DNA of 53,663 nt from Ignavibacteriaceae bacterium. GTDB lineage: Bacteria; Bacteroidota; Ignavibacteria; Ignavibacteriales; Ignavibacteriaceae. The position numbers and the translations under genes are program-made. Positions 18,192 through 26,243 of the stretch are shown here, piece by piece. The stretch is taken from NCBI GenBank assembly GCA_013360295.1, contig JABWCL010000031.1, positions 1 to 53,663 of the forward strand. Reading direction: 5' to 3'. The notes beneath the pieces are model-generated. The model was not told the DNA's origin, did no database searches, and saw nothing but the letters and a program-made list of their open reading frames with translations. Within the stretch, counting starts at the first letter, position 1, and each line of letters opens with the position of its first letter.

Positions 18192-18908
18192 ATGAATAAA
18201 GATACAATCATCAGGCTTGAAAGAATCGTTAAAAATTTTCCGGTAGGTACGGGATATTTCACCGCACTCAATAATATAACCCTGAAATTTGAGAAGGGCG
18301 AATTCGCGGGACTTGTTGGACCGAGCGGTTCCGGAAAAACCACCCTTCTGAATATTATCGGATCACTCGATACTCCTACGGAAGGTAAGGCCAGTATAAT
18401 GGATAAATCGCTGATCGGACTAAGCCATAAAGAGTCAGCACAACTCAGAAGTAAACATATTGGATTTATTTTCCAGACCTACAACCTTCTGCCTGTTTAT
18501 ACAGTTTACGAAAATGTTGAGTTTACTCTGTTATTGCAAAAGGTTCCTCTTTCTGAAAGGCGCAAGGCTGTAATGGAAGCGCTTGAATGGGTTGGGTTGA
18601 CAGATAAAGTAAACTCAAAACCGTCTATGCTCTCGGGGGGTGAGAGTCAGAGGGTGGCGATTGCACGCTCGATGGTGAAAAAGCCCGAAGTTGTGCTTGC
18701 TGATGAACCTACGGCAAATCTTGACTCAGTTAATTCGCACCATATACTTCAGACTATGAAGAAACTGAATGAAGAGTTGAAAGTAACATTCATCTTTGCC
18801 ACACATGATGAAAAAGTTATGCAATACCTGAGCAGGATAATTTCTCTTGCTGACGGTAAAATTGTGGGAGACACAATAAACCCTAATCACGGGAGCAATG
18901 CACAATGA
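18192..18908 (+). CDS. ABC transporter ATPase, LolD/MacB type
   Basis: 238-residue ATPase of the family that drives FtsX-domain permeases. Walker A is GPSGSGKTT (43-51), then the Q-loop in FIFQTYNLLPVYTVYENV, the signature LSGGESQRVAIARS, Walker B VVLADEPTANLDS and the H-loop ATHDEK. The start at the ATG 18192 is preferred over a longer frame that would overlap the previous gene by 41 bp. The next permease overlaps by 4 bp (ATGA), indicating translational coupling. The likely role is lipoprotein release or envelope remodelling, not small-solute import. Confidence 0.9.
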   Translation: MNKDTIIRLERIVKNFPVGTGYFTALNNITLKFEKGEFAGLVGPSGSGKTTLLNIIGSLDTPTEGKASIMDKSLIGLSHKESAQLRSKHIGFIFQTYNLLPVYTVYENVEFTLLLQKVPLSERRKAVMEALEWVGLTDKVNSKPSMLSGGESQRVAIARSMVKKPEVVLADEPTANLDSVNSHHILQTMKKLNEELKVTFIFATHDEKVMQYLSRIISLADGKIVGDTINPNHGSNAQ

Positions 18909-20065
18909 TAGCCTTCAAACTCGCTTACCGGAATTTAATTGGGGCGGGACTCAGAACGTGGCTGAACGTTACGGTGCTCTCTTTTGCATACGTCGTAATA
19001 ATATTTCATCAGGGGCTTATAGATGGCTGGCACAGGCAGGGATTGCTGGACCTTAAGGCGTGGGAAGTTGGCGGCGGGCACCTTTGGCATCCGGCGTATA
19101 ACCGATATGATCCTATCACCTTTCAGGACTCACACAGAAATATTGATGATAAACTTATAAAAAAATTTAATGAAGGTCAGATTGCTCCTGTTCTTGTCGT
19201 ACAGGCTTCAGCATACCCGGACGGGAGATTAATTAGCGTAATACTTAAAGGTATTGCACCCCGTCAGGAGATTGTAAGCATACCAACGAGATATCTTGCC
19301 GATAATAACGCAGTGAACGCGGTCATCGGCACACGGATGGCGAAATTAATGAAAGTTAAAGAGGGCGATAATATCCTGATCAGGTGGCGTGATAAAAACG
19401 GAGTATTTGACGCTACTGAAGTTCATATCATAAAAATATTTAAATGCGATGTTCCTTCGGTTGATAATGGACAAATCTGGCTATCACTTGAGAATCTGCA
19501 AAAGATGACCGGGCTTGTAAATGAAGCAACATATTTTATTCTTTCAGAGAGTTACAACGAAGGTAAAACCGATGAATGGAAATTCATCCCCCCTTCCTAC
19601 CTAACCCGCGAACTTGATGAGATCATCCGCTCGAAACGAGGCGGAGGAATGATAATGCAGGGGATACTTCTCATTATCGCCCTTCTTGCAATTTTTGATA
19701 CACAAGTTCTTTCCATTTTCAGAAGGCAAAGGGAGATCGGAACATACATTGCACTTGGAATGACCCGCCCTCAGGTAATAGGTATATTCACGGTTGAAGG
19801 GGCGGCACACAGTGTGTTTGCGGCTCTCGCCGGCGCGGTCTACGGAATTCCTCTCTTTATCTATTTGGCAAAATATGGTATTTCATTCGGTTTCGGTGAT
19901 ATGGGGCTGACCCTTGCAGATACACTTTATCCTTATTACAGCCTTGAATTGATTTTCTGGACAGTACTGATAGTAGTGCTTGCGGCAACTATCGTTAGTT
20001 ACCTTCCCGCCAGAAGAATCGCGAAAATGAAGCCGACGGAAGCCCTGAAAGGAAAGCTGCAATGA
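18905..20065 (+). CDS. FtsX/LolCE-type ABC permease 1
   Basis: 386-residue membrane protein with one N-terminal membrane segment, a large periplasmic domain (about 45-250) and three C-terminal membrane segments with the FtsX domain. QVLSIFRRQREIGTYIALGMTRPQVIGIFTVEG is the coupling-helix region, and it ends SYLPARRIAKMKPTEALKGK. This is the LolC/LolE/MacB layout. It overlaps the ATPase before it and the second permease after it by 4 bp each. It probably forms a heterodimer with the next gene product. Confidence 0.88.
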   Translation: MIAFKLAYRNLIGAGLRTWLNVTVLSFAYVVIIFHQGLIDGWHRQGLLDLKAWEVGGGHLWHPAYNRYDPITFQDSHRNIDDKLIKKFNEGQIAPVLVVQASAYPDGRLISVILKGIAPRQEIVSIPTRYLADNNAVNAVIGTRMAKLMKVKEGDNILIRWRDKNGVFDATEVHIIKIFKCDVPSVDNGQIWLSLENLQKMTGLVNEATYFILSESYNEGKTDEWKFIPPSYLTRELDEIIRSKRGGGMIMQGILLIIALLAIFDTQVLSIFRRQREIGTYIALGMTRPQVIGIFTVEGAAHSVFAALAGAVYGIPLFIYLAKYGISFGFGDMGLTLADTLYPYYSLELIFWTVLIVVLAATIVSYLPARRIAKMKPTEALKGKLQ

Positions 20066-21336
20066 TCGGATTTACTTTAAAAGGTATCGTGCGTGACAGG
20101 AGCAGGAGCCTCCTGCCGGTGATCATCGTCTCCATTGGCGCGATGCTCACGGTTGCTGGTACAGGATGGATTAAGGGGATATTCGGAGATATTATCGCGA
20201 TGAACGCGAAATACTCCACAGGACACGTTAAGATCCTTACGGCGGCTTACGCGGAAAATGAAAGCCAGGCCCCGAATGACCTCGCTCTTACTGACATTTC
20301 CTCCCTGCTTTCATCGCTTAAGAAAGATTTTACCGGCGTTGAGTGGGTACCCCGCATCCATTTTGGCGGGCTAATTGATATTCCTGACAGCAGCGGAGTT
20401 ACGAAGTATCAGGGAAATGTTGTCGGGCGTGGTGTTGATCTCTTTTCGGCCGGCTCACGGGAGAATGAGAGAATGAATATTGCTCCTTCCATCGTTGAGG
20501 GAAAGCTGCCGGAAAATGGAAAAGAAATTTTAATCAGCCACGACTTCGCAAAAAGATTTAACCTCAAACCCGGCGATAAAGTAACTTTCTTTGGCTCTTC
20601 GATGAACGGGGGTATGGTTTTCAGCGAACTCACTTTATGCGGCACCATCAAGTTCGGTTCTCAGATCTTGGACCGCGGAGGAATTATTTGCGATGTTTCA
20701 GACGCACAGCAAATGCTTGATATGGAGGACGCCTCAAGTGAAATATTGGGATACTTTAAAGATGATATTTATTCGGAGGAAAGAGCAGATTCGCTGAGAT
20801 CCACTTTTAATTCTGTCTATTTTGATCCCGGTGATGAATTCTCGCCAAAAATGTTAAAATTAAGTGAGCAAAATGACCTGGACGAATACCTTGCGTACGC
20901 GGACAGAATGGGGACTATCATCGCATTGATCTTTATCTTTACGCTATCAGTCGTACTTTGGAATACAGGCTTGCTCGGGGGACTCAGGCGATATAATGAA
21001 TACGGAATAAGGCTCGCTCTCGGTGAGGAGAAAAAGCATATTTATTTTATGATGCTTTACGAAGCTTTGATAGTGGGCATCATCGGCTCAGTAGTTGGCT
21101 CCGCGGCGGGGCTTTCATTCAGTTACTGGCTGCAGGAAACAGGACTCGATTTTGGGGATTCTTTCGGCAATATAACTATGATGATGCCGCAGGTTTTCCG
21201 GGCAAGAGTCGTACCGGAGATGTTCTATATTGGGTTTATTCCCGGTGTCGTGGCAATGCTTATTGGTACCGCGATCGCCGGCATTGGTATATTTAAAAGA
21301 GATACTGCCCGATTATTTACAGAGTTAGAGGTGTGA
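20062..21336 (+). CDS. FtsX/LolCE-type ABC permease 2
   Basis: 424 residues with the same layout as its neighbour. An N-terminal membrane segment (SLLPVIIVSIGAMLTVAGTG) is followed by a MacB-like periplasmic domain (about 50-270) with GNVVGRGVDLFSAGSRENE and GKEILISHDFAKRFNLKPGDKV. Three C-terminal membrane segments follow, with the coupling region RRYNEYGIRLALGEEKKHIYFMMLYEALIVG. It differs enough from permease 1 to suggest a LolC/LolE-type heterodimer. The start overlaps the previous stop (ATGA), and the LolA-like gene follows 4 bp after its stop. Confidence 0.88.
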   Translation: MIGFTLKGIVRDRSRSLLPVIIVSIGAMLTVAGTGWIKGIFGDIIAMNAKYSTGHVKILTAAYAENESQAPNDLALTDISSLLSSLKKDFTGVEWVPRIHFGGLIDIPDSSGVTKYQGNVVGRGVDLFSAGSRENERMNIAPSIVEGKLPENGKEILISHDFAKRFNLKPGDKVTFFGSSMNGGMVFSELTLCGTIKFGSQILDRGGIICDVSDAQQMLDMEDASSEILGYFKDDIYSEERADSLRSTFNSVYFDPGDEFSPKMLKLSEQNDLDEYLAYADRMGTIIALIFIFTLSVVLWNTGLLGGLRRYNEYGIRLALGEEKKHIYFMMLYEALIVGIIGSVVGSAAGLSFSYWLQETGLDFGDSFGNITMMMPQVFRARVVPEMFYIGFIPGVVAMLIGTAIAGIGIFKRDTARLFTELEV

Positions 21337-21340
21337 TTAT

Positions 21341-22072
21341 ATGAAGCATTTTCTTTTGCTTATTTTATTGATTTCCGCAACGGAGGTTTTATCGCAGGAT
21401 GCGGAAGCAATACTGCAGAAAGTGGACAGGAACCTTTCATCAGAAAACCGGATCTTTGAATCAGCTATGTTGATTCACGGCAGGCGGAACGACAGGACTG
21501 TTACTTCCCGGACATATTCGGTGGGAAATAAGAAATCGTTCACCGAGTATCTGACTCCACCCCGCGAGCAGGGGACAAAAATGCTGAAGCTTGAAAGTCA
21601 GTTATGGATTTATTCCCCTTCCACCGACAGAATAATTCAGATATCCGGCCATATGCTTCGCCAGTCCGTAATGGGCTCCGATCTTTCATATGTAGATATG
21701 ATGGACGACAGGAAACTGACTGATGTGTACTCGGCAATCTACGCCGGAGATGAAATATTTGATGACAGAAAAGTACACGTTCTCGAATTAACGGCAAAAG
21801 TAACTGACGCGGCTTATTACAAACGGAAAATGTGGATTGATAGGGAGCGGTTCGTTCCGCTCAAAGAAGAACTCTATGCAAAAAGCGGTCAGCTTCTTAA
21901 ACGAACTACTCTTTCAGAAGTTAAGCAGATCGGCGGCAGGTGGTTTCCGACAAAAATTGTGTTCAAAGATATGTTAAAGGAAGGTGAAGGCACCGAATTC
22001 CGGATGAGTAATATCAAATTCAACCAGAAGATTCCCGATTATATTTTTTCTAAGGCGGCGTTAAAAAAATAA
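21341..22072 (+). CDS. LolA-like outer-membrane lipoprotein-sorting protein
   Basis: 243 residues with a signal peptide (MKHFLLLILLISATEVLS). The mature part fits the LolA_like family: AEAILQKVDRNLSSENRIFES, SFTEYLTPPREQGTKMLKLES, LWIYSPSTDRIIQISGHMLRQSVMGSDLSYVD and YYKRKMWIDRERFVPLKEELY. Proteins of this half-barrel fold ferry lipid or lipoprotein through the periplasm. As last gene of the operon it would take cargo from the permeases, possibly to the barrel protein. Classical LolA is usually shorter and encoded alone. Confidence 0.82.
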   Translation: MKHFLLLILLISATEVLSQDAEAILQKVDRNLSSENRIFESAMLIHGRRNDRTVTSRTYSVGNKKSFTEYLTPPREQGTKMLKLESQLWIYSPSTDRIIQISGHMLRQSVMGSDLSYVDMMDDRKLTDVYSAIYAGDEIFDDRKVHVLELTAKVTDAAYYKRKMWIDRERFVPLKEELYAKSGQLLKRTTLSEVKQIGGRWFPTKIVFKDMLKEGEGTEFRMSNIKFNQKIPDYIFSKAALKK

Positions 22073-22090
22073 AAGTAAGTATAAGAATAT

Positions 22091-22498
22091 TCACTCATTT
22101 TTTTCTTCATCACTTACTTTTTGTCTGACAAAACCAATAAAGTTATTGACCTTGTCAATTATTTCACGTCTGTTTATTGAAGGGTCATCTGATTCCAGAG
22201 GTTCGTAACGATAATCAACTGCATAATCCGTTAAATCCTGAAGTTCTAAAAATTCTAACGGGATTTGCTGACCGTTTAGTCGGAGTAAATTAAAGAGTTC
22301 ACCAATATCATGAATTCTTCTATACTCGACTTTTAATAAATCTAACCAGGCTTTTGATGCCTTCTCAATAGCTTGCTGTGCATGGAATCCAAATACTTCA
22401 TCAGAAAAATGTTCCGGGTGGTTCAGCATTCCGGTAAGAGCATTGAAATCCTTGGTACTCATCCTCAACATCTTATTAGCGTGATCAAGATGCAGCAT
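22091..22498 (-). CDS. HEPN-domain protein (putative toxin of a HEPN/MNT pair)
   Basis: 135-residue all-helical protein. HAQQAIEKASKAWL and VEYRRIHDIGELFNLL (Arg60/61, His63) match the HEPN family found beside minimal nucleotidyltransferases. HEPN proteins of such pairs can act as RNases. Its start overlaps the end of the MNT gene by 14 bp, so the two are co-translated. Toxicity is not shown by sequence. It converges on the LolA-like gene with an 18-bp gap. Confidence 0.85.
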   Translation of the reverse strand: MLHLDHANKMLRMSTKDFNALTGMLNHPEHFSDEVFGFHAQQAIEKASKAWLDLLKVEYRRIHDIGELFNLLRLNGQQIPLEFLELQDLTDYAVDYRYEPLESDDPSINRREIIDKVNNFIGFVRQKVSDEEKNE

Positions 22499-22820
22499 AG
22501 ATCTCCTTACCCTGAGTTAAACAGGTTGACAGAATGTGATTAGGATAATCCTTCCAGTATTCTGCTTCTACGGTTGAATATAGTAAAATATCTTTAGGAA
22601 CATTTATATCTGAAAGCGCTCTCCTGATCCTTTTCCTTAATTCGAAACGACCACCGTCCTTCTCAAAATTTCTTTTATCAATTATGAGAAGATCAAGATC
22701 AGCATCCGGAGCATTATCTCCCCTCCCCCGTGAGCCAAAGACGATTATCTTTTCAGGCTTTGTTTCACTGAGGATGCGGCGAACAATAATATCGTAATCA
22801 ATCTGGTTAAAATTATTCAT
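22485..22820 (-). CDS. Minimal nucleotidyltransferase (MNT) antitoxin
   Basis: 111 residues with the pol-beta nucleotidyltransferase signature GS-X10-DXD (Gly29-Ser30, Asp41, Asp43). In characterised HEPN/MNT pairs the MNT neutralises HEPN by AMP transfer to a tyrosine. The motif here is intact, so catalysis is possible. It is the upstream gene of the pair. A weak TATATTTC -7-like element lies about 30 bp upstream. Confidence 0.88.
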   Translation of the reverse strand: MNNFNQIDYDIIVRRILSETKPEKIIVFGSRGRGDNAPDADLDLLIIDKRNFEKDGGRFELRKRIRRALSDINVPKDILLYSTVEAEYWKDYPNHILSTCLTQGKEIYAAS

Positions 22821-23142
22821 TGAGTTTTTTATTTATTCAGAAATATACAAAATGATCAGACAATCTTAAAACTCAGGATTAATGATGAGCAGAAACTATG
22901 GTTGTTTTTATTTAATAACTGTTATGATACTTAATAAATGAAATGCATCTTTATGAAAATTCAATTTTGTTTATAATGAGCTTCCTTAAGATGGGTGGCT
23001 GGCAGGGAAGGATCAGTTGTTGCCTTACGACGAAAAAATGCACACTGATATTTAAAGAACGAGTTTGCTCCGGGATTAAACAACCAAATAAAAAAAGGCT
23101 GAGCTTAAATCTCAGCCTTATTGTCAAAACAATAAATAATTG
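22821..23142. other. Intergenic region between rrf2 and the MNT gene
   Basis: About 320 bp without a gene. The left part carries the likely promoter of the MNT/HEPN pair and the right part holds the rrf2 terminator. An open frame crossing 22943-23590 on the plus strand lies mostly antisense to rrf2 and lacks protein-like character. Confidence 0.65.
23089..23119 (-). terminator. Intrinsic terminator of the SUF operon
   Basis: On the minus strand, AAGGCTGAG, a 7-nt loop and CTCAGCCTT form a 9-bp stem (23095-23119). A T-run follows. It sits 24 bp after the stop of the last gene (rrf2). Confidence 0.92.
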
Positions 23143-23604
23143 CTACCCGGCTTCTTCAATGAGTGTGCCAACCACAGATTTCACCTTCTCCTCACTATTC
23201 ATCATATCACGTAGAGTAAGGTTCATCGTAACGCTGTCCACGGCGTTTTGCACGGCACGCCAGAGCGAACGAAGAGAACAATCTATTGAGTGTGTACAGA
23301 TATTGTCCACCCCGGCGTGGTCGAGGCAGAATGTAGATTCAAAGAGCCTTCCTCCGAGAGCATTAAGCACCTGTGACACAATTATCTCTTCAGGCTTTCT
23401 GGAAAGTTTGTATCCCCCGGTCTGCCCTCTTGAACTTTCAATAAATCCGCCCATTCTGAGTATGCGAAGAAGTTTTGCCACGTTCGCCTGTGTTAGCCCT
23501 TCAGCGGTGCTTATCTCCGGGATTGTTAATCCTTCCGCGGGACTCACCTTCGCTATCCGCAAAAGGCATCTTAACCCATACTCTTCCTGAGAACTGAACT
23601 TCAT
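23143..23604 (-). CDS. Rrf2-family Fe-S-sensing regulator (IscR-like)
   Basis: 153 residues from the internal ATG (MKFSSQEEYGLRCL), the usual family start; the longer frame adds 13 unrelated residues. The winged helix (LTIPEISTAEGLTQANVAKLLRILRMGGFI) is followed by a GQTGGYKL wing. Three cysteines (Cys93, Cys103, Cys109) are placed like the [2Fe-2S] ligands of IscR. As last gene of the SUF operon it probably reports cluster status back to the sufB promoter, an inference from family and context. Confidence 0.88.
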   Translation of the reverse strand: MKFSSQEEYGLRCLLRIAKVSPAEGLTIPEISTAEGLTQANVAKLLRILRMGGFIESSRGQTGGYKLSRKPEEIIVSQVLNALGGRLFESTFCLDHAGVDNICTHSIDCSLRSLWRAVQNAVDSVTMNLTLRDMMNSEEKVKSVVGTLIEEAG

Positions 23605-23606
23605 TC

Positions 23607-24140
23607 TTAATTGCCCTTGAACACAGGGATCTTTGAACCGCACGATTTAGCGTACATCACCTGCGCGTACTGCTCAGGCGGAATGGATGGCCCGGGAGCC
23701 GAGCATAATTCATTAAATTTATTTACGAGTTTATCTGCGATCTGCTGCGGAGTATATCCTTCTATTTCATAACGCGGCATAAAATAAACTACCTGTCCGT
23801 TCTTAAAAATCGCCATACTGGGTGATGACGGGGGAAGCTTTATGTGTGCCCTCATCTGGTCAACCGCGTCACGATCCTGCCCGGCAAATACCGTGGTAAG
23901 CCTGTCTGGGATAATATTATTCTGCAGCGCGAGAGATACTCCCGGGCGCGCGCCTCCGGCAGCGCATCCGCAAACCGAATTGATCATTACCAGTGTTGCC
24001 TTATCATCATGCATACCGATTACTTCGTTTACAGCGGCAGGGGTCCGGAGTTCCGTAAAACCTACTGCAACTAATTCATCACGCATCGGCTGGACTGCGT
24101 CCTCATCATACAACGGGGGACGCGACATTACATTAAACAT
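23607..24140 (-). CDS. BrxA/BrxB-family bacilliredoxin
   Basis: Thioredoxin-fold protein with the CGC motif (Cys57-Gly-Cys59 in NSVCGCAAGGARPG) that defines bacilliredoxins, which remove bacillithiol or similar thiols from proteins. It has 177 residues against about 145 in Bacillus. The extra C-terminal part (about 142-177) carries two more cysteines, one in YAKSCGSKIPVF. It sits between the sufT-like gene and rrf2, 2 bp from the latter, so it appears to be a SUF operon member. A second ATG four codons in is possible. Confidence 0.88.
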   Translation of the reverse strand: MFNVMSRPPLYDEDAVQPMRDELVAVGFTELRTPAAVNEVIGMHDDKATLVMINSVCGCAAGGARPGVSLALQNNIIPDRLTTVFAGQDRDAVDQMRAHIKLPPSSPSMAIFKNGQVVYFMPRYEIEGYTPQQIADKLVNKFNELCSAPGPSIPPEQYAQVMYAKSCGSKIPVFKGN

Positions 24141-24168
24141 ATTCTCTTCTGCTCCTTATAGTTTTGGT

Positions 24169-24483
24169 TTATAAAAATCCAAGTTCCAATTTTGCCACTT
24201 CGCTCATCATATCTTTATTCCATGGCGGATTCCAAACAAGTTCAACTTTTACTTTCCCGATCCCTTCAATACTCTGAAGTTTCGACTCCACTTCAGGCGG
24301 AAGTGAGCCCGCGACCGGACACATCGGCGAGGTAAGAGTCATAATAACAGTAAGGTTTTTTTCTTCATCAAACCTTAACTGGTATATCAGTCCCAGTTCC
24401 CATATATCCACAGGTATTTCGGGATCGTAACAAGATTTTAATACCTTAATAGCTTTTTCCTGCAATTCCTGGTAAGTCGACAT
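24169..24483 (-). CDS. SufT-like MIP18-family Fe-S assembly protein
   Basis: 104 residues of the DUF59/MIP18 family: SCYDPEIPVDIWELGLIYQL, MTLTSPMCPVAGSLP with the conserved cysteine, and VKVELVWNPPWNKDMMS. The family assists Fe-S cluster maturation or carriage. It lacks the N-terminal extension of SufT proper, so SufT-like is safer. Its ATG overlaps the sufU stop by one base, evidence of coupling. Confidence 0.88.
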   Translation of the reverse strand: MSTYQELQEKAIKVLKSCYDPEIPVDIWELGLIYQLRFDEEKNLTVIMTLTSPMCPVAGSLPPEVESKLQSIEGIGKVKVELVWNPPWNKDMMSEVAKLELGFL

Positions 24484-24941
24484 TACGGCTCCGCTGTTAC
24501 TTTTGTGGGTTCATCGCGAAGCGCCGACTTCATAGTATGCCACGGAAGGCTCGCGCACTTTACTCTCGCCGGGAAATCCCTTACTCCCTGGAAAACACCC
24601 AGCTTCCCAAGTGAAGCTATTTTTTCTTCATCTGTCAGTTTCCCGGTTACCAGATCGTGGAAATCTTCAAACAGGCTTTCTGCTTCTTCCACTGTCTTCC
24701 CTTTAACGATAGTCGTCATTAGTGAAGCGGAAGACTTGGAGATCGCGCATCCGCTTCCCTCAAACCTTACGTCTTTAACAATTCCCTCATCTACCACCAG
24801 GTAAACATCAACGTGATCGCCGCAGAGCGGGTTATAACCTTCGGCTGAATGATTAAACTCCCCCGGTTTGCCGTAGTTACGGGGGCTTTTATTATGGTCG
24901 AGTATGACCTGCTGATACAGTTCTTTTAATTCATTATTCAT
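24483..24941 (-). CDS. sufU: SUF sulfur-transfer/scaffold protein SufU
   Basis: 152 residues. Zinc/sulfur ligands are Cys40 and Asp42 (NPLCGDHVDV), Cys65 (GSGCAISKSSASL) and Cys129 (VKCASLPWHTM). It has the GKLGVFQGVRDFPARVKCA region that marks SufU versus IscU. SufU accepts persulfide from SufS and passes it to SufBCD. The gene starts at the base where sufS ends, a one-base overlap. Confidence 0.95.
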   Translation of the reverse strand: MNNELKELYQQVILDHNKSPRNYGKPGEFNHSAEGYNPLCGDHVDVYLVVDEGIVKDVRFEGSGCAISKSSASLMTTIVKGKTVEEAESLFEDFHDLVTGKLTDEEKIASLGKLGVFQGVRDFPARVKCASLPWHTMKSALRDEPTKVTAEP

Positions 24942-26224
24942 TAAGCGAAAACCTCAAATACTTTATTAATTGCACGTACAAAGTGGTCAATTTCTTCCTT
25001 TGTATTATACATTGCTATAGACACGCGCGCAGTGGCGGGAATATTAAACCTCTTCATAACCGGCTGCGTGCAGTGGTGCCCGGTTCTGATCGCTATTCCC
25101 TCGAAATCCAGTATAGTTCCGATGTCGTGCGGATGTATGCCGGCAAGGATAAATGAAAACACTGATACCTTTTCCTTGGCGCTGCCGATGGGACGGAACT
25201 TTGGAATATCCACAAAATGACTCGCCGCATAGTCGCTGAGATATTTTTCGTAAGAGGCGATCTTTTCAATACCTATACCCCTTACGTAATCAATCGCGGC
25301 ACCTAAGCCGATCATCCCCGCGATGTTGGGGGTTCCGGCTTCGAACTTGAACGGCAATTCATTGTAGAGAGTCTTTTCGAAAGAAACAGCGGCTATCATA
25401 TCCCCTCCTCCCTGGTAAGGAGGCATAGACTCCAACAATTCCTCTTTGCCATACAGAACACCGGTTCCGGTTGGCCCGTATAGTTTATGTCCCGAGAATA
25501 CAAAAAAGTCGCAATCAAGTTCGCGTACATCAATCTTAAGATGCTGAATTGACTGTGATCCGTCCACAAGTACGGGTATCCCTTTCGAATGCGCGAGATC
25601 TATAATTTCTTTAACAGGATTGATAGTTCCCAATGAATTTGAAACGTGCACAATCGAGATCAGTTTTGTTTTTTCCGAGATAAGACCGGGGAGTTTATCC
25701 ATTTCAAGTTCCCCGTGATCGTTAATCGGAACTACTTTAAGCACGGCACCTTTTTCCTGTGTGAGCATTTGCCAGGGCACAATATTGGAATGATGCTCCA
25801 TATAGGAGATAATTATCTCATCGCCAGCGTTAATATTCATCCGTCCAAATGTAGAAGCAACGAGATTTATCGACTCGGTCGCCCCTTTTGTAAAGATGAT
25901 CTCTTTCAGACTTTTCGCGTTAATGAAACTGCGGACTTTTTCGCGAGCTTCTTCATATTCATTCGTGGCTTTCTGACTCAGGAAATGCACACCCCTGTGA
26001 ATATTTGAATTGGTTTCTTCAAAGTATTCCCGGGTTTTCTCAATCACAACAAGCGGTTTATGGGTTGTTGCGGCGTTATCCAGATAGACAAGCGGCTTAC
26101 CGTGGACGGTAGTATTTAAAATGGGAAAATCCTTCCGGATACTTCCGGCATCAAAACCGGAAGTATCTTTCAGGATTAAATTCTCACTGGCATCAGTTTT
26201 GGTTTTCGTACTTGTATTAATCAC
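24941..26224 (-). CDS. sufS: Cysteine desulfurase SufS
   Basis: PLP enzyme that releases sulfur from cysteine for cluster assembly. 427 residues: about 25 N-terminal residues precede the usual GSIRKDFPIL start. Motifs are LDNAATTHKP, EHHSNIVPW, the PLP lysine Lys247 in SGHKLYGPTG, and the persulfide Cys385 in RTGHHCTQPVM. It is coupled to sufU and lies 19 bp after sufD. The long N-terminus might be removed by a later start, but no better ATG is obvious. Confidence 0.96.
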   Translation of the reverse strand: MINTSTKTKTDASENLILKDTSGFDAGSIRKDFPILNTTVHGKPLVYLDNAATTHKPLVVIEKTREYFEETNSNIHRGVHFLSQKATNEYEEAREKVRSFINAKSLKEIIFTKGATESINLVASTFGRMNINAGDEIIISYMEHHSNIVPWQMLTQEKGAVLKVVPINDHGELEMDKLPGLISEKTKLISIVHVSNSLGTINPVKEIIDLAHSKGIPVLVDGSQSIQHLKIDVRELDCDFFVFSGHKLYGPTGTGVLYGKEELLESMPPYQGGGDMIAAVSFEKTLYNELPFKFEAGTPNIAGMIGLGAAIDYVRGIGIEKIASYEKYLSDYAASHFVDIPKFRPIGSAKEKVSVFSFILAGIHPHDIGTILDFEGIAIRTGHHCTQPVMKRFNIPATARVSIAMYNTKEEIDHFVRAINKVFEVFA

Positions 26225-26243
26225 TTTTTAGTGTCTTACATTT

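Noticed and set aside
22943-23590. 215-codon plus-strand frame
   Set aside because: It is largely antisense to the Rrf2 regulator gene, whose motifs are clear, and has no recognisable domain.
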